A stretch of DNA of 64,000 nucleotides. It comes from Rhyacophila brunnea (Eukaryota > Arthropoda > Insecta > Trichoptera > Rhyacophilidae). The notes under the pieces were generated by a model that ran no database searches, was not told the DNA's origin, and worked only from the letters and a program-made list of their open reading frames with translations. Below, piece by piece: positions 22,056-34,660 of this stretch. Location: positions 186,001 through 250,000 of the forward strand of contig JAGYXB010000558.1 in the NCBI GenBank assembly GCA_022495005.1, written 5' to 3'. The stretch's first letter is position 1. Every line of letters begins with the position of its first letter. The translations under genes were made by a program, and so were the position numbers.

Positions 22056-22849
22056 AAAACACGTAGTCCGAAACCGAATAGAAATGGCTGGAGCAAAATT
22101 GATATATTAATATTTTGTAGTTGTGATCCTTATCGTCACAACTACAAAATAAAAGAGAAAAAGGAAAAAGCTGAGCATGAGACATAAGCAAAGGCCATGG
22201 GTTGCGTGCATCCTTTTCAAGCTGAACAATAATTACTTCCGTAACCTCGCAACTGACAACTGTAAAAAAAATTAAATTAGAAATGCAAAAAAAGAATTGC
22301 ACGGCTGAAGGCACGTGCAATCTATGATTAAAAGATGTAGTTATTAAAGTCCTGGACGCCACACGGTCTTGTTACCGTGAAAGATTACAATTATATAGCA
22401 GTGTGGAATAAAGGGGAAATAATAAATGAAAGAGCAATTTATGTACTTGACCGAACTATATTATAGCGAAAACAAGAATATTACATTAAAAGGTTATAAA
22501 GGAAATACTATAATAACGGCAAGCAGCTAAGTTTTAAAAGAAACAATGGAAGATAAGTGAATCAAATAATAATAGTTTTACAATACCAAACTTGGAACGA
22601 ACACAGAGGCCTCAAGCACTGCGGCTGCAATCGTGCTGCTTTAAGTGACGTCCATTATAAATGTTGGTAAAACCAAAGCAGAGCACGATTATCCTGTATG
22701 ACAGACCGAATCAAAAAGCCCTGTTGCTTCTCTCACACCTCGCGACGTCCGCTGCGGCCGGAAATTCTATCGGCGACATCTGTGGAATCGCGAACGCTCC
22801 ATGACTTGACCATAAATATTCGACGGGGTTGCCAGAGTATGAATGTTGG
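22056..22849. other. Spacer between duplication copies
   Basis: No gene seen. A perfect 15-bp stem (ATTTTGTAGTTGTGA at 22112 and its complement ending 22150) with a 9-nt loop is the only clear structure. Confidence 0.45.
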
Positions 22850-22989
22850 TTATGGTCATTTTGAACATAACAAAATTCAACTCGATGCGGAGTGTCTCAA
22901 ACTCACGTTTGTACTCTGTCAAAATCAAATGCTGACTATTCGGCGCTTTCATTTTGACTGTGAGCAGCTCAGAGCAACCATATACTGAG

Positions 22990-23190
22990 CTTCGAAAACA
23001 GATGATTGGCGACGGAATAGGTGTGCGGTGGTAAGACTTTAAGAGTACCGAGGAAATAAGAGAACGCACCAAGCAGCCTCTCATTACGCTAAGAGTGAAG
23101 AGGCGATGTTGGACCTGGCTCGGCCACGTGCTGCGGATGCCAGAAGAGAACCTGACTCGCCTGTTCTTCAAGCCAACCTGATTGCGGCGC
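22990..23190 (+). mobile_element. LINE reverse-transcriptase tail (copy B)
   Basis: Plus-strand codons give EEIRERTKQPLITLRVKRR followed by CWTWLGHVLRMPEEN and LTRLFFKP, the conserved C-terminal block of an insect LINE ORF2. The upstream part is decayed or replaced. It is the counterpart of 12760-12890. Confidence 0.65.
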
Positions 23191-24026
23191 CCGAAGTCGC
23201 TAAATACTATATATCGGACCTGGAACGATGCAAGAGGTGTCCGTTAGCTCCAACTAAGGTCCAGATATAACCGAAGAATATTGAGCATCCCTGATTTTAA
23301 ATGATAGGTATGTGTCACTATGCTGATCGAAACAGTCATATTTAAAAAAAATAGTTGGTTTGCAAAGTAGTGATGTAGGTACGTATCTTATAGGCAAATG
23401 GTCTTACAAAATAATACCTATTTGTACGTTAAAATTAATGCACTACAGTAAATAATAGCAATGCATTCATCCCTTGAAAAATAGATTTTTTTAAATATTT
23501 CTCGCTGTTAAATAGATTTATTTAAAGGGCTAATAATTAGGGTTTTGGTAGTATATAATGCAAGATTTATTTCCCCTCACGCTTTCGTCACAAAATTAAT
23601 GTCGTAGGTATTCAGCATATTATTATTATTCTGAGAACACTAATATTGACCATTGATCGTGCAAGATTATAAATAGAAGTAAAATTAAAATATGTGAAGA
23701 ATCTACTTCATATTGAAAGGCCAGTGATGATCAATCTCCACTGATGTTTATGACGTCAAATATCTAGGTACAGGCGGAGGACCATCTTTCCTCATTAAAA
23801 ATAAAGTAGATGAAGAAGTTTCCAAAGTATTTTTAGAACCCATAAACTTGGAAACAATTTTTTTCCATTTTTTTCTGAAAACTAGTTTGTCAGAAGAGTA
23901 CCCCAATTTTTCAAAACAATTTTTATTGTTTTACTTCCGTTTTCTACAACCTATTTATGCGAAGCTGTATTTTCTTTGTATGCTGCAACGAAGTCAAAGT
24001 TCAGGAACGGACTCGACGCCACACCT

Positions 24027-24301
24027 GTGGGTCTATTCTATGCTTATCGACCGCTAAAGTGATAAATATTATCAAACTTAGGGTAGGTTTGTATCAAAAT
24101 ATTAGCACTTATTGTAACAATTACACGAAGCTGGTTTTTATTGTTGCAATAAGTGCGATATTTTAACAGCAGCAAGATAGGTGTAACTTGTAACCAGCTT
24201 CGTGTAATTGTTACAATAAGTGCTAATATTTTGATACAAACCTACCCTAAGTTTGATAATATTTATCACTTTAGCGGTCGATAAGCATAGAATAGACCCA
24301 C
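24027..24301. repeat. Foldback element with 110-bp arms
   Basis: The arms 24027-24136 and 24192-24301 are exact reverse complements as far as I can read, starting GTGGGTCTATTCTATGC, with a 55-bp centre. I see no clear target duplication. The arms could form a strong RNA hairpin if transcribed. The element lies upstream of ZfC, in a segment absent from copy A. Confidence 0.85.
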
Positions 24302-24557
24302 TGATATTAGAATACACCTTACCTATATTATGGCCTGATATCAAAAACATAATAATATGCAATTCAAAAACTCAAAATCATCAAAGTTATTACGTGCTTT
24401 ATTTATTCATATTTTTATGTTTATATTATAGTTTCATATTTAAAAGTAATTACTAAATAAAAAATGTGTTTTAATTACAAATTTTTACTGGTAGGAATTA
24501 CCCAACCTAATAAATAAGCAAAGTGTTCTGTTAAAATTTCCAGGTTTGCGAATAAGT

Positions 24558-24976
24558 GAATACGTGCATTAAATAAGGCTCTAAGTACCAAAAAGTAGTA
24601 TTGCCTGTAGTTACAAAATACCGAGTCATTACAGTAAAATTTCATGAAGCAGATCATTTAAAAAATGTAGTTTTACAGTGTGAAGCAATCATGGCAGCTT
24701 CTATAATTTTAGGTATTGTGTGCAAGTGTCAACACACCATCGTCAGCTGTTTTATATTGAATGCCGTTGACCACTGCAGTGCTACTTACACCATTATAAA
24801 TAAAACACGCCAACGGACTTACAACGTCGACAGGATTAATTATTTTGCTGTATTTTTTGGACTTGCTTGAGGCACCTATAGTTGAAGTTATTGGCGTTGG
24901 TGTGTAGAACATTTTTCTATAAAAATGTGAGTTTTTATTATTTTGGTAATCAGCGCCTTAATTAATACACGTATTC
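24558..24976 (-). mobile_element. MITE with CTAAGTACC termini (copy 1)
   Basis: Inverted ends GAATACGTGCATTAAATAAGG and its diverged complement bound 419 bp; AAGT flanks both sides, a possible 4-bp target duplication. The minus strand keeps a reading frame with ASSKSKKYSKI, DVVSPLACFIYNGV and DDGVLTLA that is also present in the second copy at 45668-46110. The peptide may be a transposase remnant; I do not recognise it. Confidence 0.7.
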
Positions 24977-25586
24977 AAGTGTTCCATTGCAGAAAATGTT
25001 TGAGAAAACCTGTTCTAGAGTCTAGTAAAAAATAATGTTTAATTAAAACTTTAAAACCAAACTTGACCACACAACAAAATAATTAACACCGAATATTAAT
25101 CCATAATCCCAAAATCTACTCCCATAGGTAGGTATTGTAGTGAAAGATAATTCACACATCTAAAACATTAACGAATGTTGTTTAAATTGACCTGGGTTAT
25201 CTACTGCGTTATAGGTATTATAAGAAAATTTGGAGAACCTGGAAAAAACTGCTCAAAAAAGGTAAGAAAAATCCCTTGAATTTAGTTTAAAATGAAATTT
25301 CTTGAATTCGTCAGTTAGAGGTTTTGGTTAAAATTGCTAGGTATCTACCTACCTAAATAAAAAGGGGTCTCGGAATTTCTCACATTCTTCGTTATTTTTT
25401 GGTGACAACAAACAAACCTATACCTAACTACATTTTAAACATAATATGACAACGCGTACTATATTTTTTTTTCAAAATACTATAATTTCTCGGACCGCAT
25501 AATATAATTAGGTGACAAAAAGCTAGCAACACTGCTTGGCAACAGTCGGACCTAAATAAAAACGTTTTGATGACGGTCCTTGAAAA

Positions 25587-25736
25587 GTGGATATAAAAAC
25601 TGAACCAGTTGATTTTTACCAGGGAGAAACTAGCTAAGATTGTCGATGTGACCAAAGAAACAGTGTCCACGACAAAATGACAACGGAAACGCCATATATT
25701 GAGCAAGAAAACAAATGTACAGGAGAACAAGAAGAA
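25587..25736 (+). pseudogene. ZfC exon 1, disabled
   Basis: This is the copy-B counterpart of ZfB exon 1 with the same 150-bp length and GAA|GTAAGG donor. The ATG has become GTG at 25587-25589, and a CAA codon has become TAA at 25635-25637. A full-length ZfB-like protein therefore cannot be made from this exon. The later ZfC exons remain intact and exon 3 has its own ATG, so a shorter protein is possible. Confidence 0.85.
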
Positions 25737-26117
25737 GTAAGGTTATGTTTCTTTGACATTGTGAAATTACCATTTTGACGTTTGTTTACCATGGCAACTG
25801 AGTAATAGGGTGAATGTATATTGAATGACATTTCGTTAAAATAAGATAGTTCTCTTAAAAGTTTTACATTTCATTAAATATGCAGCATAATTAAAACATT
25901 CTTAAATTGACAAGAAATTTTTACTGAAATGTTTGATACTTATTGGTTTTTTTAATATAAACAATTTGTTGGTGGTGGTTTTCTATATCGTAACTTCTTT
26001 TTATCGATATGTTCACAATACAGGTTAATAATATAGTATAATAGTATAGAATATGTATATACTAATAATACTATACTAATAATACTAATACTACTGAATA
26101 CTATATTCAGTATAGAC

Positions 26118-26857
26118 CACGGGTTGCCAACCTTTTCAGCAGCCGGGCCATATTCTAAAAATGAGATTTCCTACCGGGCCGCACAACCGATTTTTTTTTA
26201 TTATACAAAACAAAAAAGAAATATTTATTATTTATTAATAAAATAAAACAAAAACGAGAATCAAATATATTTATTAGATTAAATTAGATTTAAATAATAA
26301 ACAAAATAATATAAAAATAATAAATTTTAGTGGGAAGTTTGATTTTGTGTGGCAGAACTAAGTGCATTAATATCGATATCGAGTGAGGTTGTTCCTAAAG
26401 CAAACAGTTTTCCAAATGCACATCAGTGATTCGTGTTCTCAGTCGGGATTTGATATGCTTCATCTGACTAAAAAACTGTTCACACGTGTAAGTGTTTCCA
26501 AATAGCGAAGTCATCATTAGAGCATGTTTGTAAAATGCAGGATATTTCTCCTTTTTCAAATATGTTTTGTAAAACTCTTCCAAAGCAACCTGATGGAATT
26601 TCTCCTCTAACTGTTCATCGCAACATATTTAAAAATGTTCCATTTGTAAATGTCCCTGTAGTAAATTCACGTCTACGGAGAATGGCGTTGCAAATGCAAC
26701 AAAAAGTACACGGTGCTTTTTAAAATCTTGAGCCAATATCGAATCTCAATTTGCGAAACTAGCAAATCTAGCGGCAGTATTTGATATTATTTTTATTTTC
26801 TCACTGCTCCACGGGCCACAAATTGACACGCAGCGGGCCTCGGGTTGGCCACCCATG
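26118..26857 (-). mobile_element. hAT element relic in ZfC intron 1
   Basis: Counterpart of 14799-15501 with the same GTATAGAC flanks (26110-26117 and 26858-26865). The minus strand keeps slightly more of the transposase end (LFGNTYTCEQFFSQMKHIKS, then RITDVHLENC), typical of the hAT dimerisation domain. The shared target site shows that the insertion predates the duplication. Confidence 0.85.
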
Positions 26858-27006
26858 GTATAGACCAAGAATTTGACAGCAATTTTTATTCATGAATACA
26901 GGCCCCTCTGATTGGCCTGAAATATTTCTAAATTTGATCGTGTATGAACGTGACAACCTTTAGTGCATATTATTATAATAACATAATATTATATATGTAA
27001 GACACA

Positions 27007-27457
27007 CAGTGTTGCCATCTTTTCAAAGTGGAATTATAGTATTTGGGGAAAAATATAGTACGCGTTGTCATCTGTTGAAAATGTATAAGATTTTTGTTTC
27101 TCAGAAAAAAAATAACGAAAAATTTGAGAAACTTCGAGCCCCTTTTTATTTAGGTACTTACCTCTTCCGACGAAAAATGCTTACCGAAGAATTCAAGAAA
27201 TTTCATTTTAAACCAGTCAGGGGATTTTTTTGTTTTTCGAGCATTTTTTTTCCAAGATCTCTAAATCTTCTTATATTGCGAAATTATAGTAGGTACTTTG
27301 CACCAATTTATCGAACGAAAATATCGAAATTGTAGTATTTTTTACATATTTTTTGCGATATTCAAATTTATAGTATTTTGGGCGTACTATACCTGTTTTA
27401 TATCGGACAAAAATTATAGTACAAAATACTATAATTATAGTACGGTTGGCAACACTG
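27007..27457 (+). mobile_element. hAT-type MITE, termini CAGTGTTGCCA
   Basis: The left end CAGTGTTGCCATC and the right end GGTTGGCAACACTG are inverted repeats. The flanks AAGACACA and AAAACACA form an 8-bp target duplication with one mismatch. Copy A lacks it at the matching site near 15645. It is non-coding, and it is the best preserved relative of the promoter-proximal repeat at 13937-14262. Confidence 0.8.
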
Positions 27458-27744
27458 AAAACACAGTTCATCAGTGACACCCCTAGGGAAAACCCCCTTT
27501 TATTTTTAGGCTCTAACTGTATGAAAATGTATGTAATATATAATAATTGATTATTTTATACTGACAAATGCCGTACCTACATAATTATCACATACCGAGG
27601 ATTGCAACATGTCTACGAATCTCACTCTCAAACAGCGATGATTTTAGTTACGCGGAAGTCTACGGGACTGACAATCTTGGAGGCCCCCTTGTGATTTATT
27701 TTAACTAAGATGTCGGTACTTTCTAACGAAGCGACCGCATCATT

Positions 27745-27887
27745 TCGCGAGCCGAATACTACAAGGTTCTAAGTGTTCGTCCTTGAAAAAACAAACCCAA
27801 CAATGAAGTAGTATTCTAAGCTGCCTCATTGTTACTTTTGTTTCTCCAAGGACAAACACTTAGAACCTTGTAGTTCTCCACTCGCGA
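27745..27887. repeat. Short foldback MITE, private to copy B
   Basis: The arms CTACAAGGTTCTAAGTGTT and AACACTTAGAACCTTGTAG flank a short centre, and the outer ends are CGCGAG and CTCGCG. Copy A at about 15900 reads straight across the site, so B gained the element after duplication or A lost it precisely. Confidence 0.75.
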
Positions 27888-28047
27888 TTTGCTTATTGAA
27901 AAGCCGTCACTGCTTTCAAAAGTTCTTTATAATTTGAGACCCCTAAGCAACGAAAAGCCTATCTTCACCCATCGTACTTTTTTTTCACTAATTTATGTCA
28001 ATTCGTGCTACCATTGCAGTCGATTTTTGTCATATTGTTTTTTATAG

Positions 28048-28179
28048 GTTAACACAGAACCTACCATCCAAATTAAGAGAGAAATGGACCATAGACTTGA
28101 AAGCAGTATTTATTGTGAGACATTGCCTAATGCAAATAAAGAATTGAATAGAGATCTTGCCATTGGTTGCAACAATCAG
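28048..28179 (+). CDS. ZfC exon 2
   Basis: The copy-B counterpart of ZfB exon 2: 44 open codons, same acceptor (TTTTTATAG) and donor (CAG|GTGAGT), with the IQIKREM motif. An internal Met (MDHRLE) follows the motif. With exon 1 disabled, this exon would be translated only if a transcript begins elsewhere; intact sequence could also reflect recent duplication. I annotate it as coding with that caution. Confidence 0.6.
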
Positions 28180-28579
28180 GTGAGTACTATTTTTTCAACG
28201 TTTCTTCTTATGTTTTCATGTAGGTATATTATTTCTCGTGTCCGGAAACTTGTGTAGTGGCCGAATAATAACTAGCAAATTCATCCATTGTTTAAGATAT
28301 AAAGTTACTCTACAATTATACATTCCCACTGAATTTATTTTCTAGTAAACAACTGATCAAGTTCAGTCAGCGAAATCAGAGACGGTGTAATATTACATAC
28401 CACAATACTTTATTAGTATTACGGGTATGAGCTGATTAATCACTTTTCACGTATTATATTTTTGTACGACTATAATAATAAATAATATTTCTTTTCGCTA
28501 TTCAATTTAAAACGCTGATTTTATATTTAGTTTAATATGATTATGTAACAGAATTTAATGCTAATGTACTAACTTTTAT

Positions 28580-29400
28580 TGTATAAATAACGAAGAGCAA
28601 TTTAACTCAATGTCACTCACATCAAGTACGTAGCTCGTAACTATCATTGTATAATACGCTGCTAATAAATCGCACCCTACGACATCGAAGACTTCGTCAT
28701 TACCATTATCCTCTACCTACACATCGACACCACACACTAGTGACCCAACAGTGGCAACCCCAGCCAACACTTGTACGTATGCAGTTCGTCGTATTACACT
28801 TCACCTTGAAATGTCGTTTCGGAAATATATGGCTGTTTATTAAAGACCATCCAACGTCTTTGGGTTCTGCGAATAAATGCTACTTTGGCCTGTTAAGACA
28901 TTTTAAGTCCCGCATACTATCTCGCCGAACTAAAAGCACTCTTTATAAGACACTTATAAAGCCAGTGTTCACATACGCATCGGAAACCTGGACATTAACT
29001 CTGCGAAATGAACGAGCCCTGAACATCTTTGAAAGAAAAATTCTCCGCCGTATATATGGACCGATCAGGGATGTCACCAATTGAAGGAAAACATATAATG
29101 CTGAGCTTTACGGCTGTACGAAGATTGCAGCGCAGTTCAATCAACTAAGATTGGAAGACTGTGATGGCTAGGTCATGTGCATCGTATGAATGACAATGAA
29201 TCGGCAAAGAGGTGATGTCCAGCAATCCAATAAGACATAGAAGAAGAGGGAGGCCAAAGATTCGCGTGTTGGATGGAGCTGCCAGTGACTGCCGTATTCT
29301 GACGCTATTCACTTCCCTATTCACACTGGATAGGGGCAGGTGGAGGAAGCTGTTGGAGGAGGCCAGGACCCACACCGGGTTGTCGCGCCCCTGATGATGA
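28580..29400 (+). mobile_element. LTR-like leader and LINE family 1 tail (copy B)
   Basis: The same junction as at 16600-17430. The frame is broken after about 29084 by small indels (the segment near 29210 continues as RHRRRGRPKIR). The element ends in CGCCCCTGATGATGATGAT. It lies in ZfC intron 2. Confidence 0.65.
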
Positions 29401-29652
29401 TGATTCTCTTTGGGTCGTATATTACTGACATAAAATTCATGTCTAAATAATACACGGTTCTTGTCGGTTTACACTTTACAAGTTTACAAGAAGCCAGCAG
29501 CAATCAAATTTTGAAAATAGCTGATATACTGAATTTTTTGTTAGATTAGGTTAGGTTTACATTCATGAATTCTGTCAAAATCGGCTATGAAAATTGAATT
29601 AATGTTCTATTGTATCTAATAAATTTGGAGACCTTATAGTTAGTATACGGTC

Positions 29653-30230
29653 CAGTGACGTCCCGTGGGGGTAGGCAGTTGAGCGTCGCTTGGGGGCGGC
29701 AATTACCCAAAGGGCGGCAAATTGAGGAGAATCATTGGGTAGATAATATATAAGTAATAACGGAAATATCTTTCCATTAAAAATAATCAGCTCACTGGTT
29801 GGAAACAAAATGTATTAATTAGGTACCCACTATAAAAGTTTTTGCATATTTTTTTTGTTGGGTTTGCGATGTCTAGTATACTTCCGCTGTCCTTGGACGT
29901 CACGTTCTTGGTAAACAGCAATGACACGGGCATACCTAATTTTAAAATTTATCCAAATATGTTTGCCAGTCACTCGCGAGTTTTGGAAGTTGTTAAGTAT
30001 ATTTTTGAATGTACCTAAGTACTAATCTGAAACCATAGACCCGCAATATTGTCTATTGAAGCAGAGATGGCATTGAAATTTGATTTAGTGGTATATATCT
30101 TCTTAGTAATGTATCTATACAACAAATTTCTTAGATATTAGAGTCGTGGATGATAAAAAGTACTATATAAAAAAATATGTCGGCATTTTGGCACTGCTTA
30201 GGAGCGGCATTTTGTCTAGTTACGTCACTG
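29653..30230 (+). mobile_element. hAT-type element with ATACGGTC target duplication
   Basis: It starts CAGTGACGTCCCGTGGGGGT and ends CTAGTTACGTCACTG, with perfect 8-bp flanks ATACGGTC (29645-29652 and 30231-30238). It is non-coding. Its central segment (AAAATTTATCCAAATATG to CGCAATATTGTCTATTG) is in the opposite orientation to the same segment in copy A (17940-18060). Confidence 0.8.
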
Positions 30231-30238
30231 ATACGGTC

Positions 30239-31298
30239 ATCTCATTCCGATAAGAAAGCTCACGGTGAACTGTGCCACGGTGAAATGTTTTACGTACAAT
30301 TTACATGTAACCATTATTTCTTATCTTATACCATAGTTATCTCTTATATATTATTATCCTACAGCTTTGCCCGTTTTTGCGAGCGATTGTGTGCCTTATT
30401 CATCATGTCCAATAGGTTTAAATGAAAAATCGGCTCTCGGATCGTGAAATATCGGTAAACCATAGTTGACAGCCGTTTGACGAAATTCGACCCGAAGTAG
30501 GTGATTTTTATTCATTTCCCGATACATTTTCCAGCGACACGCCACTTTATTGACAACTGATTATGTCGGGAATTTATTTTTTCACAATGTTTGCAACACT
30601 CAAATCGACTATCCAAAGATGGCCGCTTTAAATTTAAAATGCGTTTTAACCGATATATACAATCGATTTTCACAAACTAATCATAATAAGATTAACAGAT
30701 AAACAAATTAAAACTGATTTATTTAAATTTTTATGAATTAAGTTCTTTGTTTAAGTTATGTTTCTACACCTCTGACGTCTGAAGTCTTTTGACACTGCGC
30801 GTATTTATCACGCAATGTATACTAAATTACGGTATTTCAATTGACTTTACTTATCAGATGCATTCGAGTAACTATAATTTGAAGTGAGCAAAATGTTGTA
30901 ATACTTAACACAGTCACAAAAAAATCACTTTTAAAAACTAGGTACCACCCGTCATTTGTTGTTTCACAGGTCACAGGTGATATTATTTACGTCTCATAAT
31001 GATTTAAAAATGCACAGCACTATATAATAACTCACATTTATAACAAGTACCCGTAGATAACTATAATTATTCAAATAAACAATAAGCATTTATACGAATT
31101 CACATTAAAAATGTTTATTTCATTTCACTGCGGGCGCGCACGTATTGTCATTTCAACGCAAAGAATAAAATTTTAAAATTTTATGTCACTTTTGTTTTTT
31201 TTTGTAAGGCTGTTGAATGAATTTTTTTTGAACCAATGAAACATCTATACATTTAATTAGCTCATTATAACCCAAACATATATTTAAAAGGTATCAAC
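30239..31298. other. ZfC intron 2, no gene seen
   Basis: AT-rich sequence with no counterpart in copy A. No coding or repeat structure recognised. Confidence 0.45.
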
Positions 31299-32484
31299 CA
31301 GTGTTGCCGACTAAAATTTTCAAAGTTCAGTAGATTTTTTGATTTTTTCTTCAAAATATCAGTAGATTGACAAAAATGTATGAAATTCAACGACTGTGTT
31401 TGGTGAAAGCGTGCATATTGACATAATCTCACAAGTGTATTCTCATAATCATAATTTCTTCTTTTCCTGACAAAAATTTCAGTAGATCGAAATTTCATTA
31501 GACATGGCAACACTGACTATGCGATCAACCCAGTGTTGCAAGTCAAAATTTAAAAATTCAGTAGATAGACATGGCAACATTGACTATGCGATCAACCCAG
31601 TGCTGCCAAGTCAAAATTTATTTTTTCAGTAGATTTTGAAAAATGTGGTTTATTAGATATGATTTAAAACTAATAAAAATAACAATAACTAATAATATTA
31701 ATTTATTATAAACAATGATGATATTAATGGGTAAAATGGCGCTCTTGGGTAGAGTTACAATGCTTTTTATGTCAATTTAGAAGTGTATAACATCAAAATA
31801 GGTCATGCGTAAATCATTTCAAGTTTTTTATTAAAAGAATCATCAGTTAATTTACAATCATGGAAAAACACAAATATCAGTAGATTTCTTGAATTTCGAA
31901 AAAAAATAAAAAATTCAGTAGGTATATTGGCAAAAAATATCAGTTGATCTACTGAAATTTCAGTAGACATGGCAACACTGACTACGCGATCAACCCAGTT
32001 TTGCCAAGTCAAAATTTAAAAATTCAGTAGATAGACATGGCAACACTGACTATGCGATCAATCCAGTGTTGCCAAGTCAAAATTTAAAATTTTAGTAGAT
32101 TTTGACAAATAATTCAGTAGATTTCATAAAATATCAGTAGATTTTGAAAAATGTGTTTTATTAGATATGATTTAAAATTAATAAGAATAACAATAACTAA
32201 TAATATTAATTTATTCTAAACAATGATGATATTAATGGGTAAAATGGCGCTCTTGGGTAGAGTTACAATGCTTTTTATGTCAATTTAAAAGTGTATAACA
32301 TCAAAAAAGGTCATGCGTAAATCATTTCAAGTTTATTATTAAAAGAATCATCAGTTAATTTACAATTATGGAGAAACACAAATATCAGTAAATTTCTTGA
32401 ATTTCGAAAAAAAATCAAAAATTTAGTATATTGGCAAAAAATATCAGTTGATCTAATAAAATTTCAGTGGACATGGCAACACTG
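31299..32484 (+). repeat. Tandem array of five hAT-type units with 15-bp spacers
   Basis: Five units each start CAGTGTTGCC (or a near variant) and end GGCAACACTG: 31299-31515, 31531-31582, 31598-31980, 31996-32048 and 32064-32484. The four spacers are all 15 bp and read ACTATGCGATCAACC with single changes. Units 2+3 and 4+5 are duplicates of each other. GATCAACC also follows the last unit, and ATCAAC precedes the first, so the target was probably GATCAACC. Confidence 0.85.
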
Positions 32485-32639
32485 GATCAACCATAGAATA
32501 TTATTTCAAAATTTGATAACGTAACATTTTTTTTATGGCTGTTAAATGATAATTTTTTAAACTAATGAAACTTATATACATTCAATTAGCTCATATAACC
32601 CAAAAATATTTAAAAGGTATTCAACAATAATTGGTGTTA

Positions 32640-33665
32640 TACATATTATTTAAATCATTATCAACCAGGATCAATCCACTGCTGGATAAAGGCCTCCCTA
32701 GACTGATTCTATTTCTTTCTGTCATTCCTGTTCAATTCCTGTATTTATCAAAATCGGTGATATTATATTTATCCTCATATTCATATCGTCATCATAATCA
32801 TCTACCTGAACCAATCCACTGCTGGATAAAGGCCTCTCTACCCTGATTCTACTCCTTTCTGTCATTTGAATTGCTGTATTTATCAAAATCGGTGATATTA
32901 TATTTATCTACATATTCGTATCGTTATCATCATCATCATCATCAACTAGGATCAATCCACTGCTGGATGAAGGGTTCCGCAACCTGATTCTACTACTAGC
33001 AGTTAAACGAATTTGTGATACTATACCTATTTATATCATCCTTATCAACATCGACCTGAACCAATCCACTGCTGGATTAAGTCCTCCTTAGCCTGATTCT
33101 ATTCCTTTCTGCATTTTAATTGCTGTATTTATCAAAATCGGTGATATTATATTTATCTACATATTCATATTGCCATTATCATCATTGACCTGAACCAATC
33201 CACTGCTGGATAAAAGCCTCCCTAGCCTGATTCTACTCTTTTCTGTCATTTGAATTGCTGTATTTATCAAAATCGGTGAAATTATATTTATCTACATATT
33301 CATATCGGCATCATCATCATCATCAACTAGGATCAATCCACTGCTGGATGAAGGGTTCCCTAGCCTGATGCTATTCCTTTCTGTCATTTGAATTGCTGTA
33401 TTTATCAAAATCGGTGATATTATATTTATCTACATATTAATATCGTCATCGTCACCATCGACCTGATCCAATCCACTGCTGGATAAAGGCCTCCCTACCC
33501 ATATTCGACTCTTTTCTGTCATTTGAATTGCTGTATTTATCAAAATTGGTGATATTATATTTATCTACATACTCATATCATTATCATCATCATCATCATC
33601 ATCATCAACTAGGATCAATCCACTGCTGGATGAAGGATTCCGCAACCTCATTCTACTACTATTAG
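32640..33665 (+). repeat. Tandem repeat array, period about 140 bp
   Basis: The anchor CCACTGCTGGAT occurs at 32676, 32816, 32957, 33066, 33200, 33338, 33473 and 33620. Monomers share CCTGATTCTA, TTTCTGTCATTTGAATTG and TATTTATCAAAATCGGTGA and include (ATC)n runs. The anchor resembles LINE 3' tails such as those at 20485 and 37440. It is absent from copy A. Confidence 0.85.
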
Positions 33666-34084
33666 CGAAATGTCAAACTGTCTGACGTGAATAAAAAACC
33701 CATCCCAAAGAGAAAACTATGGCGCCATCTATGCATACTTCACAATTATATAAAAATTCAACACCGCCAAGCCGTCTGCAAGACCTAGCGAGACAGACTG
33801 GCGAGAGCGAGCTGGCTCAGCTAGTCTTTTATATTAATATTCCAAAATTTCTTGGATAACACACCAATTATTTATTCGCCCCCAAGCGACGCTCAACCTG
33901 CCTATGCTCACGGGACGTCACTGAGTAAATAAGTCAACTCAATTTTACACTTTTGATGAGTATTTTATTACCCCTATTTTCGTATGTTTTGCTTCACAAA
34001 AATGATGCATTTCCAATATTATTTTATAAATACCTATTCATAGTTTTGCAATTGATATTTTTTAACACATTTACGATGAGTAAA

Positions 34085-34454
34085 AGCCTCAATGACATTG
34101 AGCTACCATACGAGTTGCTTGTTGGCGAATTTACAATCTGCCTGTAAAGTCGCCCAGTGTTATTATCGAACAAGCTAACAAGCAGATTGTAAGCAATCTA
34201 CCAGAAAAAGTTGAAAGCTGGTCAACTTTACAGGCTACACGCCGGCGTGTGGGCCTACTGCGTCTGCGCTATAGAGCGTAGTAGCGACCTCCCGGTAAAA
34301 AACGAACTAAGTTCTGTCATAATAGTCGCTAGCTTATTGGCTTCTCAGCGAATGGAAAGTTTTGTGTGTCATCATCACAATCGCAGTAGTTGAATCGCCC
34401 GCATTTAAATTCGCCAACAAACATCTCGTAAAGTAGCTCAATGTAATTGACGCA
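34085..34454 (-). mobile_element. MITE upstream of ZfC exon 3
   Basis: Counterpart of 18512-18866 in copy B, with the same inverted ends and the same position about 60 bp before the exon 3 acceptor. Part of it just before this (33866-33923) is the stranded right end of a CAGTGACGT-type hAT element. Confidence 0.75.
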
Positions 34455-34513
34455 TTATGTTCCTAAAATATAATTTTCTCTACACGATTTCACATAACAT
34501 ATATTTTTTTCAG

Positions 34514-34660
34514 AGCCTTGCCTTGATGAATATAAAAACCGAGACAGATTTTCAGGTAGATGCCTTCAAGTGCGAATCTGTTGAAAGCATAATGAGTCCA
34601 TTGAGCTACGAAAAATCGCAGCCTGGATGTTCGCATTCAGAATATGTGCCACAAATTCAG
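34514..34660 (+). CDS. ZfC exon 3
   Basis: The 49-codon counterpart of ZfB exon 3, open, with intact splice sites (TTTTTTTCAG|AGC and CAG|GTACAAG). It carries ALMNIKTETDF and the QPGCSHSEYVP motif. Its internal ATG at codon 5 is a candidate start for a ZfC protein now that exon 1 is disabled; that would give 45 codons here plus the 360-codon finger exon. Confidence 0.65.
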
